Shown: piece after piece, positions 9,132 to 18,226 of the stretch
Layout of the letters: every line of letters starts with the position of its first letter
Numbering within the stretch: the first letter of the stretch is position 1
Assembly (NCBI RefSeq): GCF_003260015.1
Contig: NZ_QCXS01000002.1
Location: 2,418,001-2,482,000, forward strand
Direction: 5' to 3'
Source of the DNA: Nakamurella deserti
GTDB taxonomy: Bacteria > Actinomycetota > Actinomycetes > Mycobacteriales > Nakamurellaceae
DNA: 64,000 nt
Made by a program: the position numbers and the translations under genes
The notes under the pieces: model-generated
The model's database searches: none
What the model was told of the DNA's origin: nothing
The model's input: only the letters and a program-made list of their open reading frames with translations

Positions 9132-9875
9132 TCAGCGGCCCTGGTTGGCCACCGCGGCGATGGCGTCCTTGGCGGCCTCGGGATCGAGGTACTCGCCACC
9201 CGGGGTGAGGGGCTTGAGGTCGTCGTCGAGCTCGTAGCGCAACGGGATGCCGGTGGGGATGTTGAGCCCGGCGATGTCGGCGTCGCTGACCCCGTCCAGC
9301 AGCTTGACCACGGCGCGCAGCGAGTTGCCGTGCGCGGCGACCATCACCACCTTGCCGGCCTTCAGGTCGTCGGCGATCTCGCCGTACAGGTACGGCTGGA
9401 GCCGGTCCACCACATCGGCCAGGCACTCGGTCTTCGGGGCGGCGTCACCGAGGTCGGCGTACCGCGGGTCGCCGGCCTGGGAGTACTCGTTGCTGTCGCT
9501 GATGGCCGGCGGCGGGGTGTCGTACGAGCGGCGCCACAGCATGAACTGCTCCTCGCCGTAGGTCTGCAGGGTGGACTTCTTGTCCTTGCCCTGCAGGTCG
9601 CCGTAGTGCCGTTCGTTGAGCTTCCAGGACCGGCGGACCGGGATCCAGTGCCGGTCCGCGGCGTCCAGCGCCAGCTGGGCGGTCATGATCGCCCGGCGCA
9701 GCAGCGAGGTGTGCAGCACGTCGGGGAGCACCCCGGCGTCCTTGAGCAGCACCCCGGCGTGCTGGGCCTCGGCGGTGCCCTTCTCGGACAACGGCACGTC
9801 CACCCAACCGGTGAACAGGCCGAGATCGTTCCACGTGCTCTCGCCGTGGCGGACCAGGATCAGTGTCGACGTCAT
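9132..9875 (-). CDS. gpmA: 2,3-bisphosphoglycerate-dependent phosphoglycerate mutase
   Basis: 247 residues, standard length. It interconverts 2- and 3-phosphoglycerate in glycolysis. Phospho-histidine His10 lies in [10 protein letters not shown]; the second histidine is in [24 protein letters not shown] and the [10 protein letters not shown] segment are characteristic of the cofactor-dependent enzyme rather than of a general histidine phosphatase. It lies upstream of senX3-regX3 in the same direction, the position gpm1 holds in M. tuberculosis, but a strong terminator separates it from senX3. Confidence 0.95.
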   Translation of the reverse strand: MTSTLILVRHGESTWNDLGLFTGWVDVPLSEKGTAEAQHAGVLLKDAGVLPDVLHTSLLRRAIMTAQLALDAADRHWIPVRRSWKLNERHYGDLQGKDKKSTLQTYGEEQFMLWRRSYDTPPPAISDSNEYSQAGDPRYADLGDAAPKTECLADVVDRLQPYLYGEIADDLKAGKVVMVAAHGNSLRAVVKLLDGVSDADIAGLNIPTGIPLRYELDDDLKPLTPGGEYLDPEAAKDAIAAVANQGR

Positions 9876-9926
9876 GGGAGGGAAGTCTGCCTCACGGCCC
9901 CGCGCCGAACCATTCGGGCACCGGCG

Positions 9927-10952
9927 TCAGGCGGGGGTGGGATCGTCCGCGCGCGGCGCGCTGACCGGCTGCTCGCGGTGCCGGCGGGCGGTCCGGCGCA
10001 CCCACCACCCGAGCAGCGCGACGACCGCGACCAGCGGCAGGAACGGCAGCACCGCACCGACCACGACCCCGACGCCGGTGAGGAACGACTTCAGTCCTCT
10101 CCAGCCGTCGGCCAGCCCGCCGAGGAAGCCGCTGCGGTCCTCCTCCGCCGGGGCCACCGGCGCGGTCTCGGCGGCGGCCCGCACCGCGGTCAGCGTCATG
10201 CTGACGGTGCCCAGCGCCACCTGGTCGGCCAGCACCTGACGGCGACCCTCGAGGGAGTCGAGATCGGCCTCCCGGCGGGACAATTCGCCCTCGATGGCGA
10301 TGATGTCGGCGACCACCGTGGCCTGCGCGAGCAGGGTGCGCATCCGGTCCACGCTGACCTTCATGCTGGCGATCCGGCTCTCGACGTCGGTGAACTCCTC
10401 GGTGACGTCCTGGGCGGCCTCGGTGCTCGACGTGACCTCGCCGAGCTTCTGCGCGCCGGTGCGGAACGCCTCGTAGTTCTCGGCCGGCACCCGCAGCACC
10501 AGCGAGGCGCTGTTGCCGGCCTGCTGCAGGTCGGCGACGAAGCCGCCCAGCGCGAGGAGTTGGGCCCGGGCGTTGTTGACCGCCTTGTCCAGCTCCTCCT
10601 GCTGCGTCTGCTCGAGCGTCTCGTCGGGGGTGTCGGCGGGGACGGTCAACCGGATCTGCAGGTCCGCGGTCCGGATGATCTGCCGGTTGTCCAGTGCCAG
10701 CGGGGCCGCGGCGGGGGCAGCGCCTTGGGCGTCCGCGGCATCCACCGCCGCACCGCCCGCGGATTCCGCAGCCGCCGCGCTCGCCGGCGCCGACGCCATG
10801 GCCTCGGTGGGGAACCCCGCCGCGGAGGACGTGGAGCCGGCCGCGTCCGAGGTGCCGCTGCAGGACGCCAGCAGCAGCACCGCCGCCCCGGCCGCGGCCA
10901 CCACGTGCAGCCACCGTCGCCCCACCCGTGCCGTCGTACGTGTGTCTGTCAT
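9927..10952 (-). CDS. DUF4349 domain lipoprotein
   Basis: 341 residues from ATG 10952. The N-terminus is a lipoprotein signal: basic start, hydrophobic stretch, lipobox LLASC. A low-complexity Ala/Ser linker follows, then the DUF4349 body (RQIIRTADLQIRL, LRVPAENYEAF, EEFTDVESRIASMK, coiled-coil-like IEGELSRREADLDSLEGRR) and a C-terminal membrane helix near residues 285-315. DUF4349 proteins are membrane-anchored and of unknown biochemical role. Divergent from the TIGR03086 gene. Family call is firm, function open. Confidence 0.85.
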   Translation of the reverse strand: MTDTRTTARVGRRWLHVVAAAGAAVLLLASCSGTSDAAGSTSSAAGFPTEAMASAPASAAAAESAGGAAVDAADAQGAAPAAAPLALDNRQIIRTADLQIRLTVPADTPDETLEQTQQEELDKAVNNARAQLLALGGFVADLQQAGNSASLVLRVPAENYEAFRTGAQKLGEVTSSTEAAQDVTEEFTDVESRIASMKVSVDRMRTLLAQATVVADIIAIEGELSRREADLDSLEGRRQVLADQVALGTVSMTLTAVRAAAETAPVAPAEEDRSGFLGGLADGWRGLKSFLTGVGVVVGAVLPFLPLVAVVALLGWWVRRTARRHREQPVSAPRADDPTPA

Positions 10953-11099
10953 CGCCGTCCCCGTTCCGCCTCGACGCTGCTGATGCGCCACAGACGGCAC
11001 CGCCACGGCCCGGGGTTGCGCCGTGGAGCGCAGCGACGGTTGCGATCCGGTAACGGCCGCCGGTTGCCGCGGGGCCCCGGAGGGTGGTCCGATGGAGGG

Positions 11100-11669
11100 A
11101 TGGACCTGCTCACCGCACACCGCGCCGCGACCCGTCAGTTCGACAACCGCCTCCGGGTGATCCGCGACGCCCAGTGGGACAACGCCACCCCGTGCACCGA
11201 CTGGGACGTCCGGCAGCTGGTGGCGCACGTCGTGGAGGGTCAGCGCCAGGCGGTGGCGCTGCTCACCGGTGAGCCGCCGGTCGCCGTCGGGGCCGACCTG
11301 CTGCCGGACTGGGAATCCGCGGCCGCGGCCGCGGCGGACGCCTGGAACGCGCCGGGTGCGCTGGACCGCACGGTGGCACTGCCGGTCGGGCCGATGCCGG
11401 CGGCGGCGTACCTGGAGCGGCGGGTCGTCGAGTTGACGGTTCACGCCTGGGATCTCGCCCGCGCGATCGGCGACGACGACGACGTGCCCAACGACCTGGC
11501 GGCGGTGGCGCTGGAGATCGTGCAGCGCCGCGAGGACGAGCTGACCGCGTCCGGTCGGTTCGGCACCTCGATGCTGACCGTGATGTGCGCCGACGACCTC
11601 ACCGAGCTGCTCGCCCGGCTGGGGCGCGCCCGCTGGAAGAGCTTCACCCCGACGACGCTGGTGCGCTGA
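11100..11669 (+). CDS. TIGR03086-type DinB/mycothiol-dependent isomerase-fold protein
   Basis: 189 residues from ATG 11100. The start (LLTAHRAATRQFDNRL, then TPCTDWDVRQLVAHVVEGQ) and the later VELTVHAWDLARAIG are the signatures of the DinB-like/maleylpyruvate isomerase N-terminal family (TIGR03086). The histidines in these segments form the predicted metal site. In actinobacteria this fold includes mycothiol-dependent transferases, and mshA lies a few kilobases away, so a thiol-linked detoxification role is possible but unproven. Stop is 6 bp from the convergent channel gene. Confidence 0.8.
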   Translation: MDLLTAHRAATRQFDNRLRVIRDAQWDNATPCTDWDVRQLVAHVVEGQRQAVALLTGEPPVAVGADLLPDWESAAAAAADAWNAPGALDRTVALPVGPMPAAAYLERRVVELTVHAWDLARAIGDDDDVPNDLAAVALEIVQRREDELTASGRFGTSMLTVMCADDLTELLARLGRARWKSFTPTTLVR

Positions 11670-11675
11670 GGACGG

Positions 11676-12317
11676 TCACTCCCCCTGGCTGTCGAACATC
11701 CGGGGCACCGGGGCGGTCCAGCCGCGCCACAGGGCCAGACCGCGCAACAGCACGATGACCAGCGCCCCGGCCGCCTGCACCCCGATGTCGACCGGGCCGA
11801 ACGCCGACGCCACCGCGACGATCGCGCAGCCGACCACGGCGGGCACGACGTAGAGCCGGGAATCCTTGCGCAGCACGGCCGGGGTGACGCCGGCGAGCAC
11901 GTCGCGGATCAGGCCACCGCCGACCCCGGTGATGCAGCCGAGCAGCACCGACGCGAGCGGGTGCACGCCGTACTCGATGGCCTTGACCGTCGCGGTCGCG
12001 CAGAACACCCCCAGTCCGACCGCGTCGAACAGCTCCACGGCCCGGTGCATCCGGCGCACCTGCGGGTGCCAGCGGAACGTCAGCAGGGTGGCGACCAGCG
12101 GCAGCACCAGCCAGGACGGGTTGTTCAGTGCCGCGGGCGGCACCGCGCCGATCATCACGTCGCGGATGATGCCGCCGCCGATCGCGGTGACCGTGGCGAG
12201 CACCGCCATCCCGACGATGTCGAACTGCCGGCGCACCCCGAGCAGGGCTCCGGAGAGCGCGAACGCCAGGATGCCCACGAGGTTCAGCGCCGTCTCGACG
12301 CCGTGGGTGCTCAGCAC
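11676..12317 (-). CDS. TRIC-type channel/UPF0126 membrane protein
   Basis: 213 residues with about seven hydrophobic helices and an internal duplication: TAIGGGIIRDVMIG in the first half and TGVGGGLIRDVLAG in the second. The GGGxIRD repeat is the diagnostic motif of the UPF0126/trimeric intracellular cation channel family, for which prokaryotic members act as K+-permeable trimeric channels. No regulatory or operon partner is evident; the gene is convergent with the TIGR03086 gene and downstream of the DUF2199 gene. Confidence 0.88.
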   Translation of the reverse strand: MLSTHGVETALNLVGILAFALSGALLGVRRQFDIVGMAVLATVTAIGGGIIRDVMIGAVPPAALNNPSWLVLPLVATLLTFRWHPQVRRMHRAVELFDAVGLGVFCATATVKAIEYGVHPLASVLLGCITGVGGGLIRDVLAGVTPAVLRKDSRLYVVPAVVGCAIVAVASAFGPVDIGVQAAGALVIVLLRGLALWRGWTAPVPRMFDSQGE

Positions 12318-12384
12318 CGGTCACCGCCCCGCCCGTCCACGCCGGTCAGTGCACCACAGCCGCGGGCCCCGGTGCGAGCGCCGG

Positions 12385-13170
12385 TCAGAGCCCGACCGCG
12401 CCCAGCACGAAGTCGTGGTCGAACTCGCCGGCCAGCACCGTGCGCAGCTCGGGATCGGTGGACGCGACGCACACCGGCAGCTCGTCGGGATCGGGCACCG
12501 CGAGCTGCACCGGGGCGTCGAGCAGCCCCCACGGCGGGATGGCGTTGGCCAGCGTGCCGGCCAGCCGCAGGTCGGCGTACTCCGGCTCGGTCCAGGCCTC
12601 GGAGGCGCGCTCCAGCGCCAATGGGCTGATCGCCACCCACAGGCCGTACTCGACGGTCAGGCCGCCGACGAGCCGCACCGGCAGCGTCGCGCGGATGAAG
12701 CCCTCGTGCTCGGTCTTGAGCAGCACGGAGTCCTCGGCGGTCTCGCCGGTCATCGCGATGCCCGGGGTGTACTCCCGGTCGGGCAGCGCGGCGATGCGGT
12801 CGGGCAGCACGAACCGCGGGTCCTGTCCGTGCGCGGCCGCCGACCGGCCGCAGAGGGCGCACGGCTCCCCCGGCTCGGCGCGCGTCCACGGCTCGCCCGG
12901 GGCTTCGCGTTCGGCGGTCTCCTGCGGCTGCAGGTCCACGATGTCGCCGAGCGAGGGGTCCGCGGTGAGGACCTCTCCGACGGGGGCCGTGACGACCTCG
13001 TGCGGACCGTGGTCGCCGGCGCCGCAGGAGAACATCCAGTCGGGCCCGTCCTCGGGGTCGAGCTCGTCGTACAGCCGAGACACCACCAGCACCGGCAGTT
13101 CACCTTCGCGGACGTGGGTACACACGAAGCCCTGCAGGGTGGGGTCGAGGGAGTCGGGCACGGCCGTCAC
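12385..13170 (-). CDS. DUF2199 domain protein
   Basis: 261 residues from GTG 13170, which has AGGTGA 5-8 nt upstream; no closer ATG exists, and ATG 13323 would add an unlikely Arg/Pro-rich leader. A cysteine-containing N-terminal part (FVCTHVREG, DWMFSCGAGDHGP) and EPGEPCALCGRS suggest a metal-binding site. The C-terminal half (FIRATLPVRL, EYGLWVAISPLALERA) matches the DUF2199 pattern, in which GxWVxxS is typical. Function unknown. It lies between the TRIC-type gene and a tiny membrane ORF, all minus strand. Confidence 0.7.
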   Translation of the reverse strand: MTAVPDSLDPTLQGFVCTHVREGELPVLVVSRLYDELDPEDGPDWMFSCGAGDHGPHEVVTAPVGEVLTADPSLGDIVDLQPQETAEREAPGEPWTRAEPGEPCALCGRSAAAHGQDPRFVLPDRIAALPDREYTPGIAMTGETAEDSVLLKTEHEGFIRATLPVRLVGGLTVEYGLWVAISPLALERASEAWTEPEYADLRLAGTLANAIPPWGLLDAPVQLAVPDPDELPVCVASTDPELRTVLAGEFDHDFVLGAVGL

Positions 13171-13255
13171 GCGGTCACCTGTCGTCGGGCCGCCGACGCC
13201 CGGCGGGCACCGGTCAGCATCCAGCAGCGTAGCCAGCCGCGGGGACCCGGCCGGG

Positions 13256-13396
13256 TCAGTGCGGTGTCGCCCACCCGCCGGCGCCCGACTGCGGTGGGTC
13301 CCATTCCCACTGCCGCGAGGCACGGGTGTCGGCGCCCCAGCGGCGGGCGGCGGCGTAGAGGAGCAGGGCCAGGAGGAAGAACACGAGGATCGTCAT
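13256..13396 (-). CDS. Small single-pass membrane protein, 46 aa
   Basis: Not recognised. Starts at ATG 13396 with one clear membrane helix (TILVFFLLALLLYAAARRW) and a short polar tail rich in Trp, Gln and Pro. It is divergent from the LysR gene 72 bp away and precedes the DUF2199 gene by 85 bp. Too short for a domain call; the coherent hydrophobic profile and position support expression. Confidence 0.45.
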   Translation of the reverse strand: MTILVFFLLALLLYAAARRWGADTRASRQWEWDPPQSGAGGWATPH

Positions 13397-13468
13397 GAAT
13401 CGATGGTCGACCTCTCCAATGCCCACGTCCATCTGTTTGTTCTGCACGGTAACGCTAAGCTCAGCTGC

Positions 13469-14416
13469 ATGATCGATCTGCGCCGACTGGAGATCCTGCG
13501 TGAACTCGCCCGCTGCGGCACGGTGGCCGCCACCGCGGCCGCGGTGCACCTGACGCCGTCCGCGGTCAGTCAGCAGCTGGCGTCGCTGTCCCGCGAGGTC
13601 GGCACCCCGATGATCGAGCCGGACGGGCGCCGGGTGCGGCTGACCGCCGCGGCCGAGCTGCTGCTGCGGCACGCGCACGAGATCTTCACCCACCTCGAGC
13701 ACGCCGAGTCCGACCTCGCCCGGTTCCGCGACGGCGAGGCGGGAACCGTGCGGGTCGGCGCCTTCGCCACCGCCATCCGCGGGCTCGCCGCGCCGCTGCT
13801 GCGCCGGATCGAGACGAGCTCGGGACTGCGGGTGGAGATCATCCAGATCGACCCCGAGGACACCGTCGACGCGCTGCTCGCCCGGCGCGTCGACGTGGCG
13901 CTGACCCTGACCGCAGGCGCGTCGGTGGCGGGCGCCGAGGACGCCCGGCTGGAGCACTGGCACGTGGTGGACGACATCCTCGACGTGGTGCTGCCGCTGG
14001 ACCATCCGCTGGCCGACCGGTCCGAGGTCGAGCTGGCCGACCTGGCCGGCGACGACTGGATCCTCGGGATGAGCGCGTCCGCGTGCCTGGTCATCGCCCA
14101 GGACGCCTGCGCGCGGGCCGGCTTCTCGCCCCGCACCCGCCACCAGGCCGAGGACTACACCGGCTTCGTCGCGCTGATCGCCGCCGGCGCCGCGGTCGGG
14201 CTGCTGCCCCGGCTCGCGCAGGGTCCGTTCCGGCACGAGCCGGTGGCCATCCTGCCGATCGCCGGGCCGCCGATCGCGCGCCGGATCGAGGTGCAGTACC
14301 GGGCCGGCACCGGCAACCAGCCGCACATCGCGCCGGTGCTCGCGGTGCTGCGCGAGGTGGCGGCGTCCGGGGTGGCCCCCCTCGACGATCTGCGGGCACT
14401 GCCGGTCCTGGTCTGA
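13469..14416 (+). CDS. LysR-family transcriptional regulator
   Basis: 315 residues from ATG 13469. The N-terminal winged helix is LRRLEILRELARCGTVAATA, followed by LTPSAVSQQLASLSREVG as recognition helix. The effector-binding domain starts near residue 90 (GTVRVGAFATA) and contains the hinge-like DDILDVVLPLDHPLA. Typical LTTR length. LTTRs usually control the divergent gene, here the 46-aa membrane ORF and DUF2199 gene, but no clear T-N11-A operator is evident in the 72-bp gap. Effector unknown. Confidence 0.9.
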   Translation: MIDLRRLEILRELARCGTVAATAAAVHLTPSAVSQQLASLSREVGTPMIEPDGRRVRLTAAAELLLRHAHEIFTHLEHAESDLARFRDGEAGTVRVGAFATAIRGLAAPLLRRIETSSGLRVEIIQIDPEDTVDALLARRVDVALTLTAGASVAGAEDARLEHWHVVDDILDVVLPLDHPLADRSEVELADLAGDDWILGMSASACLVIAQDACARAGFSPRTRHQAEDYTGFVALIAAGAAVGLLPRLAQGPFRHEPVAILPIAGPPIARRIEVQYRAGTGNQPHIAPVLAVLREVAASGVAPLDDLRALPVLV

Positions 14417-14444
14417 CCGGCGGGCCGCGGGTCCGGCGTGGCCG

Positions 14445-14996
14445 TCAGCGTCGGCGGCGCAGCGACAACGGCAGCACGCACCACAGCGCCAGCAGCATCA
14501 CCGCGGCCACCGACGCCGCGACGATGCCGGGGGTGCGGCCGAACACGACGTCGAAGACCAGCAGCACCACCCCGATCATCGCGACACCGAGGAAGGTGGT
14601 GCCGGCGACGGCGAGCCGGTGCGCGGCGCTGACCATGGTGTGCCGGGCGTGCCGGCGGAACAGCAGCCGGTGGATCATCACCGGCGCCACCAGCAGACCG
14701 GTGGCCAGCACGGACGCTGCGACGGTGATGATGTAGAGCACCCGGCCGAAGGTGCTCAGTTCGGTGAACCGTTGCTGGAACGGCAGCGTCAGCAGGAAGC
14801 CGGTGAGCAGCTGCACACCGGTCTGCACCACGCGCAGCTCCTGCAGCAGGTCGACCCAGTTGCGGTCCAGCCGCTCGGTGGTCGTCTCGTTGCGCGCGTC
14901 GCGGTCCCACTCCTCGTCGGGCATCCGGACGCCGCGCGCCGGACCGTCGAGGTCGGCGCTGTGCCGTCCGCTGCCGCCGGTCGGCGCGTCGCTCAT
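14445..14996 (-). CDS. DUF6328-like four-helix membrane protein
   Basis: 183 residues from ATG 14996, overlapping the YbjN stop as ATGA, so it is translationally coupled to the mshA-ybjN operon. After a 60-residue charged N-terminus come an amphipathic segment (LDRNWVDLLQELRVVQTGVQ) and four membrane helices. The TGFLLTLPFQQRF motif is characteristic of DUF6328 proteins. Function unknown. Its coupling to mshA is the most informative context. Confidence 0.75.
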   Translation of the reverse strand: MSDAPTGGSGRHSADLDGPARGVRMPDEEWDRDARNETTTERLDRNWVDLLQELRVVQTGVQLLTGFLLTLPFQQRFTELSTFGRVLYIITVAASVLATGLLVAPVMIHRLLFRRHARHTMVSAAHRLAVAGTTFLGVAMIGVVLLVFDVVFGRTPGIVAASVAAVMLLALWCVLPLSLRRRR

Positions 14997-15490
14997 GACC
15001 CGGTGTCCCCGGACTCGATGAGCCGCCGGAAGGCCTGCAGGTTCTTGACCGACTGTCCGGTCTCGGTCCGCCACGCCCACTCCCGCCGGATCGACGAGGC
15101 GAAGCCGCGTTCCAGGATGGGGTTGAAGTCGGCGTCGGATGCGGTGAGCAGCACCCCCAGGGTGGTGTCGATCTCGGCCGCCGTGAGCGTGGTCAACCCG
15201 AGCCGGCCGACCAGGTGGATGTCCCCCAGGGCGTCCAGGCAGTAGGCGACCGTGCGCAGCTTGGCGTTGCGCTGCAACAGGTACCGGTAGACGCCTTCGT
15301 GGTTCTCGTCGGGCTGGCGGCAGACGAACGACTCCACCAGCAGCTCGTGGTCGCCGATCAGCAGCCAGACCAGCGTCCGGTGGCGGCGCTCACCCGGCAG
15401 CGTCAGCAGGAACGCCCCGGGCTCCGGCTCGGTGAACGGCACCTCGGCCTCGGTCAGCGCGGCGGTCACCAGCGCGCGGTGATCGGTCAC
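14993..15490 (-). CDS. YbjN-domain protein, second gene of the mshA operon
   Basis: 165 residues from GTG 15490, which overlaps the mshA stop as GTGA. The YbjN/type III chaperone-like fold is suggested by [36 protein letters not shown] and [12 protein letters not shown]. Mycobacteria carry the same gene directly after mshA (Rv0487), so the arrangement is conserved. Role unknown; a chaperone or sensory-transduction cofactor is usually proposed for YbjN domains. Confidence 0.85.
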   Translation of the reverse strand: MTDHRALVTAALTEAEVPFTEPEPGAFLLTLPGERRHRTLVWLLIGDHELLVESFVCRQPDENHEGVYRYLLQRNAKLRTVAYCLDALGDIHLVGRLGLTTLTAAEIDTTLGVLLTASDADFNPILERGFASSIRREWAWRTETGQSVKNLQAFRRLIESGDTGS

Positions 15491-16737
15491 CGGACCACCG
15501 CCCGCAGCTGGTCCTCGGCCCGTTCGTAGCTGCCCAGCAGGCCCTCGGCGGTGGCGTCCCAGGAGAACTTCTCGGCCTGGGCCCGCGCCGCGCCGGCCAG
15601 GTGGTCGCGGCGGCCGGGGTCGCGCACCACCCCGGCCAGCGCCGTCGCCCAGTCGTCGGCGTCGTGGCCGTCCACGAGGACCCCGGTCACGCCGTCCTGC
15701 ACGGCCACCCGCAGGCCACCGACCGCCGCGGCCACCACCGGCGTGCCGCAGGCCTGGGCCTCCAGCGCGACCAACCCGAAGGATTCGTTGTAGCTGGGCA
15801 CCGCGACCGCATCCGCGGCCCGGAACACCTCGGCCAACTGCTCCCGCGGCTGCGGCGGGAGGAAGGTCACCAGGTCGGCGATGCCCAGGCCGGCCGCCAT
15901 CCCGGCGAGCCCGTGCGGTCCGACGCGGCCCACTCCCGACAGGCCGCCGACGACGACGATCCGCCACCGCTCGTCCGGATACCGCTGCCGGAGCACCGCG
16001 GCCGCCCGCAGCAGCACGTCGGGTCCCTTGAGCGGCTGGATGCGGCCGGCGAACACCACCACCCGCTCGTCGGTGCCGAGCCCCAGCCGGACACGCGCGG
16101 CCCGCCGGTCGCCGGGGGCGAAGACGTCGGTGTCGACCCCGGGCGGCACCACGTCGACCCGGGCCGGATCGGCGCCGTAGAGCTGCACCAACTCGTCGCG
16201 CTCCACCTCGGTGTTGGCGACCAGCCGGTCGGCCTCGGCCACCACCTGGTCCTCGCCGATCAGCCGACCGGGCGGCTCGGGGCTGTCACCGTCGGCCAGC
16301 TGGGCGTTCTTGACCCGGGCCAGCGTGTGCGCGGTGTGCACCAGCGGCACCGCCCAGCGGTCCTTGGCCAGGAAGCCCACCTGCCCCGACAGCCAGTAGT
16401 GCGAGTGGATGACGTCGTACCAACCGGGGTCGCGGCGGGCCTCGGCGCGCATCACCCCGGCGGCGAACGAGCACAGCTGACCGGGCAGGTCGTTCTTCTC
16501 CAGCCCTTCGAAGGGGCCGGCGACGATGTGCCGCACGGTGACGCCGGGCACCAGCTCGGCGACGGGGGCGTCGGCCGACGAGGTGGCGCGGGTGAAGATC
16601 TCCACCTCGACCCCGCGGGCGGCGAGCCGGCGGGCGGTGGCCTCGATGTAGACGTTCATGCCGCCGGCGTCACCGGTGCCGGGTTGGGCCAGGGGTGAGG
16701 TGTGCAGAGAGATCGCAGCCAGCCGGCGGATGGTCAT
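15487..16737 (-). CDS. mshA: D-inositol-3-phosphate glycosyltransferase MshA
   Basis: 416 residues. GT4-family enzyme that transfers GlcNAc from UDP-GlcNAc to inositol-3-phosphate, the first step of mycothiol synthesis. The N-terminus has [20 protein letters not shown], the mycothiol-specific signature; [17 protein letters not shown] and the E-x7-E region ([21 protein letters not shown]) are intact. It heads a tightly overlapping operon with YbjN and DUF6328 genes. Its presence implies a mycothiol-producing actinomycete; the other msh genes are not in this window. Confidence 0.96.
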   Translation of the reverse strand: MTIRRLAAISLHTSPLAQPGTGDAGGMNVYIEATARRLAARGVEVEIFTRATSSADAPVAELVPGVTVRHIVAGPFEGLEKNDLPGQLCSFAAGVMRAEARRDPGWYDVIHSHYWLSGQVGFLAKDRWAVPLVHTAHTLARVKNAQLADGDSPEPPGRLIGEDQVVAEADRLVANTEVERDELVQLYGADPARVDVVPPGVDTDVFAPGDRRAARVRLGLGTDERVVVFAGRIQPLKGPDVLLRAAAVLRQRYPDERWRIVVVGGLSGVGRVGPHGLAGMAAGLGIADLVTFLPPQPREQLAEVFRAADAVAVPSYNESFGLVALEAQACGTPVVAAAVGGLRVAVQDGVTGVLVDGHDADDWATALAGVVRDPGRRDHLAGAARAQAEKFSWDATAEGLLGSYERAEDQLRAVVR

Positions 16738-16776
16738 CCCTGCACTATGCCCCGGCGCGGCGGAACTCTCGACGCG

Positions 16777-18072
16777 CTACAGCGCGGACAGGCCCTTCCA
16801 GCGGTCGTAGCTGTAGATCCAGTCGTAGATGAAGTCCTGCTCGCTCATGTCCACGCCGGTGCCGGAGACGATCACCGGGTCGCCGATGATCGCCATGTCG
16901 TAGAAGTCCTTGGCGTTGGCGGTGCTCATGTTCACGCAGCCGTGGCTGACGTTGGCGATGCCCTGGTACGGGATCGTGCTGTCGTTCTCGTGGATGAACT
17001 CGCCGTTGTTGTTGATCCGGACGGCCCAGGTGACCTTGACGCCGCAGTAGTTGAACCGGGCGTTGCACATGTCGTAGTCGGGGTACTTGCGCTGCACCAG
17101 GTGGATGCCGCTGCGGGTGGCGCGGTCGTCGTCGCCCTTGCCGTAGGAGACCGGGTAGTCGCGGATCTGCACGCCGTCCTGCTCGACCTTGAGCCGGAAG
17201 GAGTTCACGTCGGCGGTGACGACCAGCGACCGGCCGATGGTGAAGTTGCGGGTGACGTCGGTTCCGCCCCACGAGCCGTTGCCGAAGTCCACGCCGTACA
17301 TGTCGGCCTGCACGGTGACCTTGGTGTTGGCCGGCCAGAACTCCTTGGGCCGCCAGTGCACCTGGGACTGCAGGCCCTTGCCCTGGATGTCCTCGTCCTG
17401 CAGCCACCCCCACGACCCGACGATGTCGCCCTTGTCGGTGGTGACCGTGAGCGCCTTCTCTGCGGCGGCCTGATTGGACACCTGACCGTCGAAGACGACG
17501 ATGATCGGCTGTCCCACGCCGTAGGTACCCGCCTCCTCGACCACCCAGTTCAGGCCCATCGTCGACGACGGGTTCACCGTGGTCAGCGTCCCGTCGATCG
17601 GGACCTGGGTGCCGGCGGTGTCGGTGGCGGTGCCGGCGAAGGTGTACACGGTGTTGAACTTCAGCCGGTCCGACAGCGTCCACGTCGCGCCGCCGGAGTC
17701 GAGGGCGCCGTTGACCACCGCACCGTCCGAGCCGGTCACGGTGAGCTCGTCGATCGTGGCGTTGAAGGTGGTGATCGTGACCCCGGCGGTCGGGGCCATG
17801 TCGGCGGTGCCGAACTTCGGCGAGGCGATGATCCGGGCGTTGGTGACGGGGGTGGTTCCCGCCGCGGGTGCACCGGGGGTCGTCCCCCCGGCCGGCGGGA
17901 CGGTGACCCCGCCGGAGGACGTCGGCTGGCCCGGGGTCACGGTCTGGGTGATGACGACCGGACCGGTGGACGAACACGCCGCCGTCGCCAGCACGGCCGA
18001 CATCGCGCCGGCCTGGCCGAGGAACTTCCGGCGGTTGACGGTGCTCTCCCGCAGCCAACGTGACACAGACAC
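16777..18072 (-). CDS. L,D-transpeptidase, LdtMt/LprQ type lipoprotein
   Basis: 431 residues from GTG 18072 (GAGGAG 8 nt upstream; GTG 18066 is an alternative). The N-terminus combines a twin-arginine-like NRRKFLG with a hydrophobic stretch and lipobox LATAAC. A Thr/Pro/Gly linker leads to two immunoglobulin-like domains (about 75-260) and the YkuD catalytic domain with SHGCVNMS (His377, Cys379) and GIHLVQRKYPDY. It forms 3-3 cross-links in peptidoglycan outside the membrane. It lies between murB and mshA, as lprQ does in M. tuberculosis. All catalytic residues are present. Confidence 0.93.
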   Translation of the reverse strand: MSVSRWLRESTVNRRKFLGQAGAMSAVLATAACSSTGPVVITQTVTPGQPTSSGGVTVPPAGGTTPGAPAAGTTPVTNARIIASPKFGTADMAPTAGVTITTFNATIDELTVTGSDGAVVNGALDSGGATWTLSDRLKFNTVYTFAGTATDTAGTQVPIDGTLTTVNPSSTMGLNWVVEEAGTYGVGQPIIVVFDGQVSNQAAAEKALTVTTDKGDIVGSWGWLQDEDIQGKGLQSQVHWRPKEFWPANTKVTVQADMYGVDFGNGSWGGTDVTRNFTIGRSLVVTADVNSFRLKVEQDGVQIRDYPVSYGKGDDDRATRSGIHLVQRKYPDYDMCNARFNYCGVKVTWAVRINNNGEFIHENDSTIPYQGIANVSHGCVNMSTANAKDFYDMAIIGDPVIVSGTGVDMSEQDFIYDWIYSYDRWKGLSAL

Positions 18073-18226
18073 TCTGACGACTCCTCTTCCGGTCCCGGCG
18101 GCATCCCCCTGGCGGGCCGCACCGGTCGTGGTTCCGTCCTCCACGGTAACGGCAGTCGCGCCGGCAGGGCGGTCGGCGACGGCACGACCGGGGCTACGAA
18201 ACGACGGCGGAACGGGAACGGAACGG